Origin: Sutcliffiella rhizosphaerae
GTDB lineage: Bacteria; Bacillota; Bacilli; Bacillales; Bacillaceae_I
Assembly: GCF_917563925.1 (NCBI RefSeq)
Contig: NZ_CAKJTJ010000002.1
Span: 124,001-188,000, forward strand
Length of the DNA stretch: 64,000 nucleotides
Reading direction: 5' to 3'
Below the pieces are notes generated by a model. It was given only the letters and a program-made list of their open reading frames with translations. It was not told where the DNA came from and searched no databases. Positions 27,258 through 40,784 of the stretch are shown in pieces. Numbering within the stretch: position 1 is the stretch's first letter; each line of letters begins with the position of its first letter. A program made the translations under genes and the position numbers.

Positions 27258-27880
27258 CTATTCCATCCAAGCTTCACTTGTCGGGTTTTCAAGCCATTTG
27301 GATAGCTTTTTTCGATCTTGTTCATCGATATCTCCACGTTCTATTGCAGTGTCCATAAGTGTTTGATAGTCGCAAAGTGCGCGCACATCTAAACTATGGT
27401 TTGCTAAATTTTCGTTGGCTACCTTTAGTCCATATGTAAAGATGGCCACCACACCCAGTACTTCACAACCTGCTTCTCGTAATGCCTGAACTGCTCCAAT
27501 TGCGCTTCCTCCTGTGGAAATAAGGTCCTCGACGACAACTACCCTTTGTCCAGGCGTAACCTTCCCCTCAATTTGATTGCCTTTTCCATGTGCTTTTGCT
27601 TTGCTACGTACGTAGCACATTGGCAAGTTTAATTCATGACTAACCAATGATGCGTGCGGGATACCTGCCGTTGCGGTACCAGCTATGACCTCTACATTAT
27701 TAAAATGTTCATTTACTAAACTAGCGAGTGATTCTGCGATGTTTTTACGTACTTCTGGATAGGAAATGGTCAACCTGTTGTCGCAATAAATAGGGGACTT
27801 TATCCCTGATGACCATGTAAAGGGGTCATTTGGTTGGAAAAATACTGCCTTGATATCTAGCAAGTTTTTAGCTATTTTGT

Positions 27881-27884
<4 letters not shown>
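27258..27884 (-). CDS. pyrE: Orotate phosphoribosyltransferase
   Basis: PyrE (208 residues) joins orotate and PRPP to give orotidine 5'-phosphate. The PRPP motif [14 protein letters not shown] is intact, as are the [13 protein letters not shown] catalytic loop and the [16 protein letters not shown] segment that binds orotate. The ATG overlaps the pyrF stop (ATGA), so the longer upstream frame is rejected. It is the last gene of the pyr operon; in B. subtilis a sulfate assimilation operon follows, here replaced by a repeat array. Confidence 0.96.
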
Positions 27885-30288
<2,404 letters not shown>

Positions 30289-30289
<1 letters not shown>

Positions 30290-33200
30290 TAATTAAACAC
30301 CGCCTCTTGTTCTGCCTTTTCTAATGTTTCGATTGATTCGATGGAAAAAGTCATGGACTCAAGAACTCGGAGGATTGCCTTTGCTGTGTCTAATGATGTA
30401 AGGCAAGGAATTCCGTTTTCTACTGATTCACGGCGGATCCGGAAACCATCACGTGCAGGTTGTTTTCCTTTTGTTAGCGTATTTATGACAAATTGCGCTT
30501 CTCCTTTGCGTATGACATCGATTAGATTTGGAGAGTCTCCTCCTATTTTATTAACTATTTCAACTGGAATCATTTCTTCCCCGAAATATTCTGCTGTTCC
30601 TGCTGTAGCTAGTATTTTATAGCCAATTCGGTGAAACCTTTTAGCAAGAGATAATGCCTCTTCCTTATCTTTGTCAGCAATGGTGAAGAGTACCGAACCA
30701 AATGTTTTGATGGAAATTCCTGATGCGACTAGACCTTTATATAATGCTTTTTCAAGTGTCATATCTTTACCCATTACTTCACCTGTAGATTTCATCTCAG
30801 GTCCTAATGTGATATCGACACTTCTTAACTTTGCAAATGAGAATACCGGAACTTTAACAAACACACCTTTTGTTTCTTGCTGTAGTCCAGTTGAGTATCC
30901 TTGAGAAGCTAGTGTTTCTCCTAGAATTATTTTAGTTGCGACATTGGCCATCGGTACATGTGTTATTTTACTCAAGAATGGTACCGTCCGACTTGACCTT
31001 GGGTTTACTTCGATTACATATACTTGCTCTTTATAGATAACAAACTGAATGTTTAGCAGTCCAATAATATTTAAGCCTTGAGCAAGGCGAGTTGTATAAT
31101 CAATAATTTGATTTTTTATTTGCTTACTTAAAGTTTGTGGTGGATAGACTGCTATCGAATCTCCAGAATGGACACCCGCACGCTCTATATGCTCCATAAT
31201 TCCTGGTATAAATACATCTTTTCCATCTGATATGGCATCCACTTCAATTTCTTTACCAATCATGTATTTATCAATTAGAACAGGGTGCTCAGGATTCACC
31301 TTAACTGCATTTTTCATATAGTGCAAAAGTTCATCTGATTTGTAGACAATCTCCATAGCACGACCACCTAGAACATAGGACGGTCTTACCAAAACAGGGT
31401 AACCAATTCCTTCAGCTATATTAATTGCTTGTTCAATAGAAGTTGCTGTTTTCCCTTTAGGTTGAGGAATTTCAAGGTTATTCAATGTTTGCTCAAATTT
31501 ATCTCTGTTTTCAGCTCGATCGAGATCCTCTAGTGTTGTTCCTAAAATTTTTACTCCTCTTGCTTCCAGCTCTGCCGCAAGATTAATTGCCGTTTGACCA
31601 CCGAATTGAACGACAACCCCTTTTGGTTTTTCGAGATTAATAATATTCATAACATCTTCAATGGTTAGTGGTTCAAAGTATAGCTTGTCTGAAATTGAAA
31701 AGTCAGTGGAAACTGTTTCTGGGTTGTTGTTGATAATAATTGCTTCATATCCTGCTTCCTTAATTGCCCATACAGAATGGACAGTAGCATAATCAAATTC
31801 GACCCCTTGCCCGATTCTAATCGGTCCTGATCCTAGTACTACAATACTTTCTTTCTCTGTTACGGTAGATTCATTTTCCTCTTCATAGGTACCGTAATAA
31901 TATGGCGTACTAGATTCAAATTCAGCAGCACACGTATCGACCATCTTATACACTGGCGCAATACCGTGTTGTAATCGAATATGGTAAAGTTCCCTTTCAG
32001 TTGTGTCCCATAGCTTGGCAATGGTTTTATCGCTAAATCCCATTTCCTTTGCTTTCTTTAATGTTTCTGCACACTCATTGTGCTTAGTAATATTTTCTTC
32101 CATCGATAGTATATTGTGTATTTTTTGCAGGAAGAAAAGGTCAATTTCACACCAGTTATGAATGGTTTCTATCGTAACCCCTCTGCGCATTGCTTCAGCG
32201 ATGTAGAACAATCGCTCATCACCGGCTTTTCTAATCCGCTTTTCTACCAATTCATCTGCAAATTCTTCACTCCCTTCCAATTCTACATGATAGATATTGG
32301 ACTCAAGTGATCGAACAGCTTTTAACAATGATTCCTCGAAGGTTCTGCCAATTGCCATGACTTCCCCAGTTGCTTTCATCTGAGTTCCTAGACGTCGATT
32401 TGCTGATTCAAATTTATCAAAAGGAAATCTTGGTATTTTTGTAACAATATAATCTAATGCTGGTTCAAAGCAGGCATAAGTCTTACCTGTTACTGGATTC
32501 ATCATTTCATCAAGAGTAAGTCCTACTGCGATTTTTGCAGCAAGCTTGGCAATCGGATACCCGGTTGCTTTTGAAGCAAGTGCTGATGAGCGGCTTACCC
32601 TCGGGTTTACCTCAATGATGTAGTATTGGAAACTATGAGGATCTAGCGCAAGTTGAACATTGCATCCACCTTCAATTTCTAATGCTCGAATAATTTTTAA
32701 AGAAACATTTCGAAGTAGCTGATACTCTCTATCGCTAAGTGTTTGACTCGGTGCTACAACGATAGAGTCACCTGTATGAATACCAACTGGGTCAATGTTT
32801 TCCATATTACAAACTACAATTGCATTATCATTACTGTCACGCATTACTTCATATTCTATTTCTTTAAAGCCTGCGATGCTTTTTTCAAGAAGACATTGAG
32901 TGACAGGGCTGTTTTTTAAACCACTTGTCACTATTTCATCTAGTTCATCCGGATTGGAACAAATTCCTCCTCCAGTCCCACCAAGTGTGTAGGCTGGTCT
33001 AACGATAACGGGGTAGCCAACAATTTCAACGAATTGATATGCTTCATCAAGATTAGTAATAATTTCACTCTCTGGTACAGGTTCTGTTAGCTCATTCATT
33101 AAGGAACGGAACAATTCCCGATCTTCTGCTTTCTGAATTGCAGAAAGCTTCGTACCTAAAATCTCGACATTACATTCTTCTAACACTCCAGCCTCTGCAA

Positions 33201-33504
33201 GCTCCACTGCCAGATTGAGACCAGTTTGTCCGCCAAGTGTAGGAAGAATCGCATCTGGCCGTTCCTTTCGGATTATTCTGCTTACAAACTCTACTGTCAA
33301 AGGCTCCATATAGACTTTGTCCGCCATTTCTTGATCAGTCATGATTGTCGCCGGATTAGAGTTGACTAAAATAACACGATAACCTTCTTCTCTCAAGGCA
33401 ATGCACGCTTGTGTGCCGGCATAGTCGAATTCCGCCGCTTGCCCAATCACGATTGGACCGGAACCTATTACTAAGATGGATTTGATATCTAGACGTTTTG
33501 GCAT
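30289..33504 (-). CDS. pyrAB: Carbamoyl-phosphate synthase large subunit (pyrimidine-specific)
   Basis: This 1071-residue subunit makes carbamoyl phosphate from bicarbonate, ammonia delivered by the small subunit, and two ATP. The two homologous ATP-grasp halves are clear: the first starts with [22 protein letters not shown] and the second (from about 550) with [20 protein letters not shown]. The C-terminal MGS-like allosteric domain starts near 930. Length is typical. The ATG overlaps pyrAA by 16 bp after a GGGGGAG site. Location in the pyr operon identifies the pyrimidine rather than the arginine enzyme. Confidence 0.97.
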
Positions 33505-34586
33505 AATTGCTCCCCCTCTTTAGCTTCTTTAATCAATGTCATGAATTGATCAAATAAATAGTTGGCATCCTCGGGACCTGGGCTTGCTTCTGGATGATAC
33601 TGAACAGTAAATACTGGGTGCTTCTTATGTCTTAATCCTTCTACTGTATCGTCATTTAATGCGATATGCGTTACTTCTAGTTCCGTATTTGATAAGGATT
33701 CGTCGGTTACGGTATAGCCATGGTTCTGTGAGGTCAAGGCAACTTTTCCAGTGCGTAAATCTTTGACAGGATGATTGGATCCTCTATGACCAAATTTCAT
33801 TTTTTCTGTGTTAGCACCACATGCAAGGGCAAATAGTTGGTGACCTAGACAAATCCCGAAAATCGGTATTTGCCCAATTAAGTTTTGGATCATACTGATT
33901 GCTTCTGGTACATCCTTTGGATCTCCAGGTCCATTAGAAAGCATGACTCCGTCTGGACTTAGTCTCATCACTTCTTCTGCTGTTATGTTATAAGGAACAA
34001 CTACCACGTCGCACCCACGTTTATTTAATTCTCGAAGAATTCCGTGCTTCATACCAAAGTCAACAAGTACTACTCGGAAGCCTCTACCTGGACTAGGATA
34101 TGCAGTTTTAGTGGAAACCTGCTGTACCTGGTTAGTAGGAAGTGTGGTTGATTGTAAGTTATGAATGATTGCTTCTTTGTCAACGGCCAATCCACACAGT
34201 GCTCCTTTTAACGTTCCATATTTACGGATTATTCTTGTTAGTTTTCTTGTATCAATCCCCGCGATTCCGGGGATATCCTTTGCTTTAAAAAATTCATCCA
34301 ATGTCCATTGATTCCGGAAGTTGGAAGGATAATCACTTACTTCTTTTACAATAAAACCACGTATTGCAGGATCAATAGATTCAAAATCATCACGGTTTAT
34401 CCCGTAATTTCCCACAAGTGGATACGTTAATGTTACTAATTGTCCACAATAGGAAGGGTCGGATAAGATTTCTTGATATCCCGTCATTCCTGTATTGAAA
34501 ACGACTTCTCCGATAGAGTCTTTTAAGCTTCCAAACGCCTTTCCTACAAAGAAAGTACCGTCTTCTAATATTAGTTGTCGATTCAT
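33489..34586 (-). CDS. pyrAA: Carbamoyl-phosphate synthase small subunit (pyrimidine-specific)
   Basis: This 365-residue subunit hydrolyses glutamine and channels ammonia to PyrAB. The N-terminal interaction domain (about 1-155) is followed by a class I glutamine amidotransferase domain with nucleophile C246 in FGICLGHQ and partners H331 and E333 in YHPEAS. The ATG overlaps the pyrC stop by four bases (ATGA) and AAAGGTAG lies upstream. No residue of the triad is missing. Confidence 0.97.
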   Translation of the reverse strand: MNRQLILEDGTFFVGKAFGSLKDSIGEVVFNTGMTGYQEILSDPSYCGQLVTLTYPLVGNYGINRDDFESIDPAIRGFIVKEVSDYPSNFRNQWTLDEFFKAKDIPGIAGIDTRKLTRIIRKYGTLKGALCGLAVDKEAIIHNLQSTTLPTNQVQQVSTKTAYPSPGRGFRVVLVDFGMKHGILRELNKRGCDVVVVPYNITAEEVMRLSPDGVMLSNGPGDPKDVPEAISMIQNLIGQIPIFGICLGHQLFALACGANTEKMKFGHRGSNHPVKDLRTGKVALTSQNHGYTVTDESLSNTELEVTHIALNDDTVEGLRHKKHPVFTVQYHPEASPGPEDANYLFDQFMTLIKEAKEGEQLCQNV

Positions 34587-35872
34587 ACTTGAACACTACC
34601 TTTCTGCCAAACTAGTTTTCCATCAACAAAAGTCATAACCGGCCAGCCTTTACATTCCCAACCAATGAATGGCGTATTTTTCCCTTTGGAAAGAAAGTTT
34701 CCAGAATCTACGCTCGAAATATCTTTTAAATCAATGACAGTTAAGTCGGCTACAGTTCCTTCTTGAAGTGTTCCATATGGAAGATTAAATACTTTTGCAG
34801 GTTTTACTGTCAGCCATTCTAGCAATTGTTTTAATGTGAAAATTCCCTTTTCAACAAAATGACTATATAAGAGAGGAAATGCAGTTTCTAACCCGACAAT
34901 TCCGAACGGTGCTTTTTCCATTCCTTCTGCTTTTTCCTCTGCAGTATGTGGAGCATGGTCTGTAGCAATGAAATCAATTGTTCCATCCAATAATCCTTCA
35001 ATTAATGCCTCTTGATCGTCCTTACCTCGCAGTGGAGGATTCATTTTAAAGTTCGGATCAAGACCTGGAATTTCCATCTCACTTAGTAATAGATGATGAG
35101 GACTTACCTCAGCTGTTACGTTTATCCCTGCTCTTTTCGCATCCCTTACTACCCTTACAGACTCCTTAGTGCTAATGTGACACACATGGTAGTGACAGCC
35201 TGTTGCTTCAGCGAGAAGAACATCCCTTGCGATATGTACTGATTCACAAATGGATGGAATGCCATTGATCCCGTGTTCTTTAGAAAATATCCCTTCATGT
35301 ACAGATCCTCTGTTAATTAATGTGTTCTCTTCACAATGGGCAACAATGGCCACATTAAGTGAAGCTGCTTTTTTCATCGCACTTAACATCATAGAAGCAT
35401 CCTGTACCCCTACTCCATCATCTGTAAAGGCAAATGCGCCAACTTTTTTTAATTCTTCAAAATCAGTCAATTCTTCCCCTAACTGTCTTGTCGTAATGCA
35501 AGCATATGGAAGGACTCTGACAACTGCAGTGTCATCAATTTTAGAATTTAACCATTTTAACTGATCAACAGTGTCTGGAGTCGGTCTTGTATTCGGCATC
35601 GCGCAGATGGTGGTAAATCCACCTTTTGCTGCTGCTTTTGTGCCGGTTTCAATAGTTTCTTTCTTTTCTCCACCAGGCTCACGTAGATGAACATGCACAT
35701 CGATGAATCCAGCTGATACAAGATTGCCATCTAAATCTATTACTTCTTTTACGTCTTCTTCTCTAATGTCGGAGGCTATTCTAGCAATGGTACTCCCCTT
35801 TAACAGCAAATCCACTTTTTCCATTTCACCTTCCGTATTAAGCCATTTTCCATTCTTTAATAAGATTGTCAT
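34583..35872 (-). CDS. pyrC: Dihydroorotase
   Basis: PyrC (429 residues) closes carbamoyl aspartate to dihydroorotate. It is a zinc amidohydrolase with H60 and H62 in [10 protein letters not shown], further metal histidines in AHCEEN and CHIST, and the catalytic aspartate in TDHAPH. Length and motifs match the class I Bacillus enzyme. The ATG at 35872 follows AAGGAGGAATGG and lies 35 bp inside pyrB; an upstream in-frame ATG is rejected for lack of a site. Confidence 0.96.
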   Translation of the reverse strand: MTILLKNGKWLNTEGEMEKVDLLLKGSTIARIASDIREEDVKEVIDLDGNLVSAGFIDVHVHLREPGGEKKETIETGTKAAAKGGFTTICAMPNTRPTPDTVDQLKWLNSKIDDTAVVRVLPYACITTRQLGEELTDFEELKKVGAFAFTDDGVGVQDASMMLSAMKKAASLNVAIVAHCEENTLINRGSVHEGIFSKEHGINGIPSICESVHIARDVLLAEATGCHYHVCHISTKESVRVVRDAKRAGINVTAEVSPHHLLLSEMEIPGLDPNFKMNPPLRGKDDQEALIEGLLDGTIDFIATDHAPHTAEEKAEGMEKAPFGIVGLETAFPLLYSHFVEKGIFTLKQLLEWLTVKPAKVFNLPYGTLQEGTVADLTVIDLKDISSVDSGNFLSKGKNTPFIGWECKGWPVMTFVDGKLVWQKGSVQV

Positions 35873-36764
35873 GTGCCATTCCTCCTTCATTACTAGTCAA
35901 CGATTTTTTTAATACCGCCATTCTCATGTACAAACCATTTTCCATTTGTTTAAATATTCTTGAGCGCCCACATTCCACTAGTTCTGATGCAATTTCTACA
36001 CCTCTATTAATAGGTGCAGGGTGCATAATGATAGCACCAGCCTTCATTTCCTTTTCTCGTTGGATTGTCATACCATATTTTTGATGATATTCATCCAATC
36101 CTCCGTTGTCGCTATCATGTCTTTCGTGTTGGATTCTTAGCAGCATGATGACATCACTCGTCTGAATCGCTTCTTCCATAGTGATGTATGTGTTTGGCTG
36201 ATAGCTTTCATCCATCCATTCCGGAGGAGCTACAAATCTTACTTCTGCTCCGAATCTCTGTAAAATATCTTCGTTTGAACGCGCTACTCGACTGTGGCGA
36301 ATATCTCCGATGATGGTAATCTTTAATCCTGCAAATCGTTTAAATTCCTGATAAATAGTCATGATATCTAATAATGATTGAGTCGGATGATTTCCACATC
36401 CATCCCCTCCATTGATGATGGCAGTATTCACGTTTTGTAATTGATTAAAATAATCTTCCTCTGGATGCCTGATGACAACAGCACTTACACCTAATGATTC
36501 CAACGTTTTAACCGTATCGTATAAGCTTTCTCCTTTATTTACACTTGATGTTCCTACTTCAAATGGGAGCACCTGTAATCCAAGCCTTCTCTGTGCTACT
36601 TCAAAACTGCATTTTGTTCTTGTACTCGACTCGTAAAAAAGGTTTGCTACAAACGTTAACGATTCAGGTGTCCATTTTGCACCATTTTGAAAGTTAGTGG
36701 CGTCTTTTATTAATGCCATTATTTCATCATTCGTTACGTCTGACATTTTTCGTAAATGCTTCAT
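35838..36764 (-). CDS. pyrB: Aspartate carbamoyltransferase catalytic subunit
   Basis: PyrB (308 residues) joins carbamoyl phosphate and aspartate, the committed step of the pathway. The carbamoyl-phosphate loop [10 protein letters not shown] is at 46-55, with HPTQSLLD and the aspartate-binding [11 protein letters not shown] further on. As in other Bacillus, there is no regulatory subunit gene beside it. A GGGAGG site precedes the ATG. Expression is controlled by the PyrR attenuator upstream (36813-36942). Confidence 0.97.
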   Translation of the reverse strand: MKHLRKMSDVTNDEIMALIKDATNFQNGAKWTPESLTFVANLFYESSTRTKCSFEVAQRRLGLQVLPFEVGTSSVNKGESLYDTVKTLESLGVSAVVIRHPEEDYFNQLQNVNTAIINGGDGCGNHPTQSLLDIMTIYQEFKRFAGLKITIIGDIRHSRVARSNEDILQRFGAEVRFVAPPEWMDESYQPNTYITMEEAIQTSDVIMLLRIQHERHDSDNGGLDEYHQKYGMTIQREKEMKAGAIIMHPAPINRGVEIASELVECGRSRIFKQMENGLYMRMAVLKKSLTSNEGGMAHDNLIKEWKMA

Positions 36765-36812
36765 TTGAAAACCTCCCTTTAGAATAGTGTAATGACACCT
36801 TCTTTTTGCCGT

Positions 36813-36845
36813 AAAAAAACACCCTGTCCGAGGTGGAAGGGTGTT
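36813..36845 (-). terminator. Attenuator terminator in the pyrP-pyrB leader
   Basis: The minus strand has ACACCCT/AGGGTGT followed by seven T, 48 bp before the pyrB start. It forms when PyrR stabilises the upstream binding loop. Confidence 0.85.
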
Positions 36846-36903
36846 TGAATCATGCTTTGACAGACAGGTGGATAAATTATCTCATCTGTCTGATCAAGCT
36901 TTT

Positions 36904-36942
36904 CCACCCTTCCTAGCCTCTCTGGACTATTTTTAAAAGGTT
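36904..36942 (-). promoter_or_regulatory. PyrR-binding RNA element upstream of pyrB
   Basis: The transcript contains AACCTTTTAAAAATAGTCC, then AGAGAGGCTAGGAAGG. This is the PyrR anti-antiterminator hairpin in the pyrP-pyrB gap. The loop carries GTCCAGAGAGGC rather than the GTCCCGTGAGGC of the first two sites, as is also known for the third B. subtilis site. Confidence 0.85.
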
Positions 36943-38256
36943 TTAAGCAACTGTATTCTCTTTTTCTTCAAATGTTTCTGTTTGTGTTTTTCCTTTACCA
37001 GGCAAAATCAGGTTTAAGGCAATTCCGATGATAGCTGCCAAGGCCATTCCAGCAATCTGCAAATTCCCCAATTGGATGAATGCTCCACCTACCCCGATGA
37101 CCAAAATTACAGATGTAATGATAAGGTTTCTTTTTTCGTTAAAATCAACTTTGTTATCAATCATCGTTCTTAATCCACTTGATGCAATGATTCCGAACAA
37201 TAGGATGGACACACCGCCCATTACAGGACTTGGTATCGTTCCGATCAATGCTGCAATCTTTCCTACGAATCCGAATAGGATTGCCAGAACTGCTGCTCCT
37301 CCGACTACGAACACACTGAATACTCTTGTGATGGCAAGTACTCCGATATTTTCGCCGTAAGTTGTATTTGGTGGTCCACCTACAAGAGCTGCAATCATAG
37401 ATGCAACCCCATCTCCAAGGATTGAGCGGTGAAGACCAGGTTTTTCAATTAAGTTTTTGCCAACTATTTTACTAATTACCATTTGGTCTCCAATATGCTC
37501 TGCAATAGTTACTGCAGCTATCGGTACCATTATCCCAATAATAGTTAGTGTTACCATTGGAGAGTAATCTACGAACGGAAAGATAAAGCTAGGTGCTTCA
37601 ATCCAACCTGCTTCCAAAACGGTTGAAAAATCAACAAGCCCAGCGAAATATGCACTAACATAACCACCGATTATTCCTATTAGAATCGGGATGATTCCAA
37701 ATATTCCTCGGAAGAAAATCGCACTAATAATAGTAATGGATAATGTAATGAGGGCGATGCTTAAATGTTTGACACTATAAATCAGTTCATTGGGAGCAGC
37801 TCCAGGGTTTTCATACATTGCCATTCCCACCGCAACTCCTGCTAGACCAAGTCCAATTACGATAATGACAGGTCCGACGACAACCGGTGGTAGTACATTC
37901 AAAATCCATTGATGCCCCAATACTTTTATCAGCATTGCAATCACACCGTAAACTACTCCAGCTAAGAAACCTCCGACCATCGCTCCACCAGGACCTGCGA
38001 CTTCAGACACTGCGATAATCGGAACGATAAAGGCAAAGGATGATCCAAGATAAGCTGGAATCTGACCTTTTGTAATCACTAGATATGCCAATGTACCAAG
38101 TCCACTTGAAATTAATGCAACTGCTGGGCTCAACCCTACAAGTGCTGGTACTAAAATGGTTGCCCCAAACATTGCAAATAAATGCTGTATGCTGAAAAGC
38201 AGCCATTTTGATTTTGATGGGACCTCTCTTATATCTAAAACTGGTTTCTGACTCAT
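36943..38256 (-). CDS. pyrP: Uracil permease
   Basis: PyrP (437 residues) is a nucleobase:cation symporter of the NCS2 family that imports uracil. The sequence is almost wholly hydrophobic with about 12-14 membrane segments; the N-terminal LFSIQHLFAMFGATILVP and the motif NTTYGENIGVLAITRV are typical of the family. AGGAGGTCAG precedes the ATG. It sits between two PyrR attenuators as in B. subtilis, so it is repressed when UMP/UTP is abundant. Confidence 0.95.
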   Translation of the reverse strand: MSQKPVLDIREVPSKSKWLLFSIQHLFAMFGATILVPALVGLSPAVALISSGLGTLAYLVITKGQIPAYLGSSFAFIVPIIAVSEVAGPGGAMVGGFLAGVVYGVIAMLIKVLGHQWILNVLPPVVVGPVIIVIGLGLAGVAVGMAMYENPGAAPNELIYSVKHLSIALITLSITIISAIFFRGIFGIIPILIGIIGGYVSAYFAGLVDFSTVLEAGWIEAPSFIFPFVDYSPMVTLTIIGIMVPIAAVTIAEHIGDQMVISKIVGKNLIEKPGLHRSILGDGVASMIAALVGGPPNTTYGENIGVLAITRVFSVFVVGGAAVLAILFGFVGKIAALIGTIPSPVMGGVSILLFGIIASSGLRTMIDNKVDFNEKRNLIITSVILVIGVGGAFIQLGNLQIAGMALAAIIGIALNLILPGKGKTQTETFEEKENTVA

Positions 38257-38282
38257 TAAACTGACCTCCTAAATTTTCGCAT

Positions 38283-38319
38283 AAAAAAACTCTTTGTAGA
38301 GCCCTAAGGCACAAAGAGG
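38283..38319 (-). terminator. Attenuator terminator in the pyrR-pyrP leader
   Basis: The minus strand forms CTCTTTGT/ACAAAGAG with an inner GCCTTAGGGC, followed by seven T. Confidence 0.85.
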
Positions 38320-38362
38320 TAGAGAGGTCCCATTAACCACCATAGGTCATGGTACCAGTTTA

Positions 38363-38399
38363 CCCCTTTGTAAGCCTCACGGGACTTCATTTAAAAGGG
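38363..38399 (-). promoter_or_regulatory. PyrR-binding RNA element upstream of pyrP
   Basis: The minus strand reads CCCTTTTAAATGAAGTCCCG followed by TGAGGCTTACAAAGGGG, with the conserved PyrR loop and flanking stem arms CCCTTT/AAAGGG. It lies just after pyrR and regulates read-through into pyrP. Confidence 0.9.
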
Positions 38400-38403
38400 T
38401 TTT

Positions 38404-39019
<616 letters not shown>

Positions 39020-39077
39020 TGCATAGGGATAAAGAAGAAATTCATAAAACTGAATTCTTCTCTTCCTATATGCCGTT

Positions 39078-39112
39078 ACCTTCTCAGCCTCACGGGACTG
39101 TCGTTAAAGGTC
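39078..39112 (-). promoter_or_regulatory. PyrR-binding RNA element in the pyrR leader
   Basis: The minus strand reads GACCTTTAACGACAGTCCCG then TGAGGCTGAGAAGGT, the canonical PyrR anti-antiterminator with its purine-rich loop. A long antiterminator hairpin (GAAGAATTCAG region) lies between it and the terminator. Confidence 0.93.
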
Positions 39113-39128
39113 TTATTCAACTGTCATG

Positions 39129-39157
39129 ATTATCTCAAAATAATATTAGACTGTCAA
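39129..39157 (-). promoter_or_regulatory. Sigma-A promoter of the pyr operon
   Basis: TTGACA (39152-39157) and GATAAT (39129-39134) are separated by 17 bp. The -35 overlaps the ylyB stop codon. The PyrR site starts about 17 bp after the -10. Confidence 0.85.
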
Positions 39158-40068
39158 CGATTTTTTATTTGATTTAGCAGTTGTTCAAATTCGATTGGAG
39201 CAGGGGCTTCAAACTCCATATATTCTTCTGTTCGAGGATGAATGAATCCAAGGATACCAGCATGTAATGCTTGACCACCAATATCAAGTGTTTTTCTTGG
39301 TCCATATTTAGGGTCTCCAACAAGTGGATAGCCGATATATTTCATATGAACGCGAATTTGGTGCGTTCTTCCTGTTTCTAATTGACACTCAATATGAGTA
39401 AAGTCCTTATAACGGTCTATTACCCGGAAATGGGTAACAGCTTGTCGACTATTCTCATCTGTTACTGTCATGCTTTGTCTATCCTTTTTATCCCGTCCAA
39501 TTGGGGCATCAACCGTACCTACATCATGTGAAATAACTCCATGTACGATTGCTTGATACTTACGTGTCACGGATTTATCCACAAGCTGGTTAACAAGTTT
39601 TTCATGGGCAAAATCATTTTTTGCTACCATCAATAAACCAGATGTATCCTTATCTATTCTGTGAACAATACCAGGGCGCAACACACCATTAATTCCCGAT
39701 AAATCCTTGCAATGTGCCATTAATCCGTTCACAAGAGTGCCTGTTGCATGTCCTGCTGCGGGATGGACAACCATACCTCTTGGTTTATTTACGACAATTA
39801 CATCTGCATCCTCATAGTAAACATCTAAATCCATTTTTTCTGGAATAACATCTAATTCTTCTGGTTCAGGAATGGAGAGTAATACCTCATCACCAGTATT
39901 GCATTTATAATTTGGCTTTATTTTTTCTCCATTTACTAATACATGTCCTTCTTTAATCCATTGCTGCACTTGTGAACGGGACCATTCTTCATTATGCAAA
40001 GAAAGTACCTTGTCTAATCTGTCATGCTTTTGTGATTCATCTATGTGAATCGTTAAACTTTCAGTCAT
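39154..40068 (-). CDS. ylyB: RluA-family 23S rRNA pseudouridine synthase (YlyB)
   Basis: This 304-residue protein has an N-terminal S4 RNA-binding domain (about 15-70) and an RluA-type pseudouridine synthase domain with HRIDKDTSG at 136-144, where D139 is the catalytic aspartate. It resembles RluD, which modifies helix 69 of 23S rRNA, but the exact target is inferred. Its ATG overlaps the lspA stop as TAATG, so the two are coupled, as in many Firmicutes. Confidence 0.93.
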   Translation of the reverse strand: MTESLTIHIDESQKHDRLDKVLSLHNEEWSRSQVQQWIKEGHVLVNGEKIKPNYKCNTGDEVLLSIPEPEELDVIPEKMDLDVYYEDADVIVVNKPRGMVVHPAAGHATGTLVNGLMAHCKDLSGINGVLRPGIVHRIDKDTSGLLMVAKNDFAHEKLVNQLVDKSVTRKYQAIVHGVISHDVGTVDAPIGRDKKDRQSMTVTDENSRQAVTHFRVIDRYKDFTHIECQLETGRTHQIRVHMKYIGYPLVGDPKYGPRKTLDIGGQALHAGILGFIHPRTEEYMEFEAPAPIEFEQLLNQIKNR

Positions 40069-40532
40069 TATTTTGATAGCTCCTTCTCTTTCTTACCTTC
40101 CATTATCGTTAATACCAGTATGATTCCAACTCCTATAACTAATGCGGAATCAGCAACATTAAAAATAGGGAAATCATAGGTAAAGATATATGTGTTAATA
40201 AAGTCAATCACTTCTTGATGTAAAACTCTGTCAATGAAATTACCTATTGCTCCACCAAGCATCAGACTTAAGGCGAGTTTCATCCAAGGTTGGTCTTTAG
40301 GTAACTTTTGTAAGTATACAATCAGACCGATCACTACAATTACTGTAATAATATAAAAGAAATACATTTGACCTTCTAAGATTCCCCATGCGGCTCCACT
40401 ATTTCGATGGGATGATAGATATAAAAAGTTTTCGATAATTGGAATACTCTCTCCAAGATCCATGTATTGAACGACTAACCACTTTGTTAATTGATCAAGA
40501 AATATAATTGCAAGTGCTATAAGATAATACAT
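40068..40532 (-). CDS. lspA: Lipoprotein signal peptidase (signal peptidase II)
   Basis: LspA (154 residues) cleaves signal peptides of prelipoproteins in the membrane, such as the LLAAC protein at 24 kb. Four membrane segments are visible. The aspartic protease pair is D101 in GNFIDR and D128 in NVADSA, and N44 with the [10 protein letters not shown] segment is conserved. The ribosome binding site GGGGG lies about 10 bp upstream. In B. subtilis ylyA lies between lspA and ileS; it is absent here. Confidence 0.96.
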   Translation of the reverse strand: MYYLIALAIIFLDQLTKWLVVQYMDLGESIPIIENFLYLSSHRNSGAAWGILEGQMYFFYIITVIVVIGLIVYLQKLPKDQPWMKLALSLMLGGAIGNFIDRVLHQEVIDFINTYIFTYDFPIFNVADSALVIGVGIILVLTIMEGKKEKELSK

Positions 40533-40570
40533 CCCTACAGGTACCCCCAGCTTTTTATATGTACTTTTGA

Positions 40571-40576
40571 ATTATA
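40571..40576 (-). promoter_or_regulatory. -10 element upstream of lspA
   Basis: A perfect TATAAT lies 38 bp before the lspA start. The -35 at the right distance (TTTATT) is weak. Confidence 0.4.
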
Positions 40577-40710
40577 GCAAAACAGAAGTGGTAAATAAAG
40601 TTTATACTAATGGCTATCATCTAAAAAAATTGCTAATAAGCAGAAGAAAGAATGTTTTAGTTCTTATCACCAACTTTGTACTAAATAAAAGAGCGGAATG
40701 GATCATTGGA

Positions 40711-40749
40711 AAAAATAGAAACCTCCGCTGTGTTGATAGCGGAGGTTTT
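40711..40749 (-). terminator. Terminator of ileS
   Basis: A perfect 11-bp stem AAACCTCCGCT/AGCGGAGGTTT with an eight-base loop is followed on the minus strand by CTATTTTTT, 36 bp after the ileS stop. Confidence 0.85.
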
Positions 40750-40784
40750 GCTTGCTTTGCACCTTTGTGGCATTTGTGCAATTC

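Noticed and set aside
27113-27358. Short frames on both strands downstream of pyrE
   Set aside because: They overlap the pyrE 3' end and lack start signals and codon bias.
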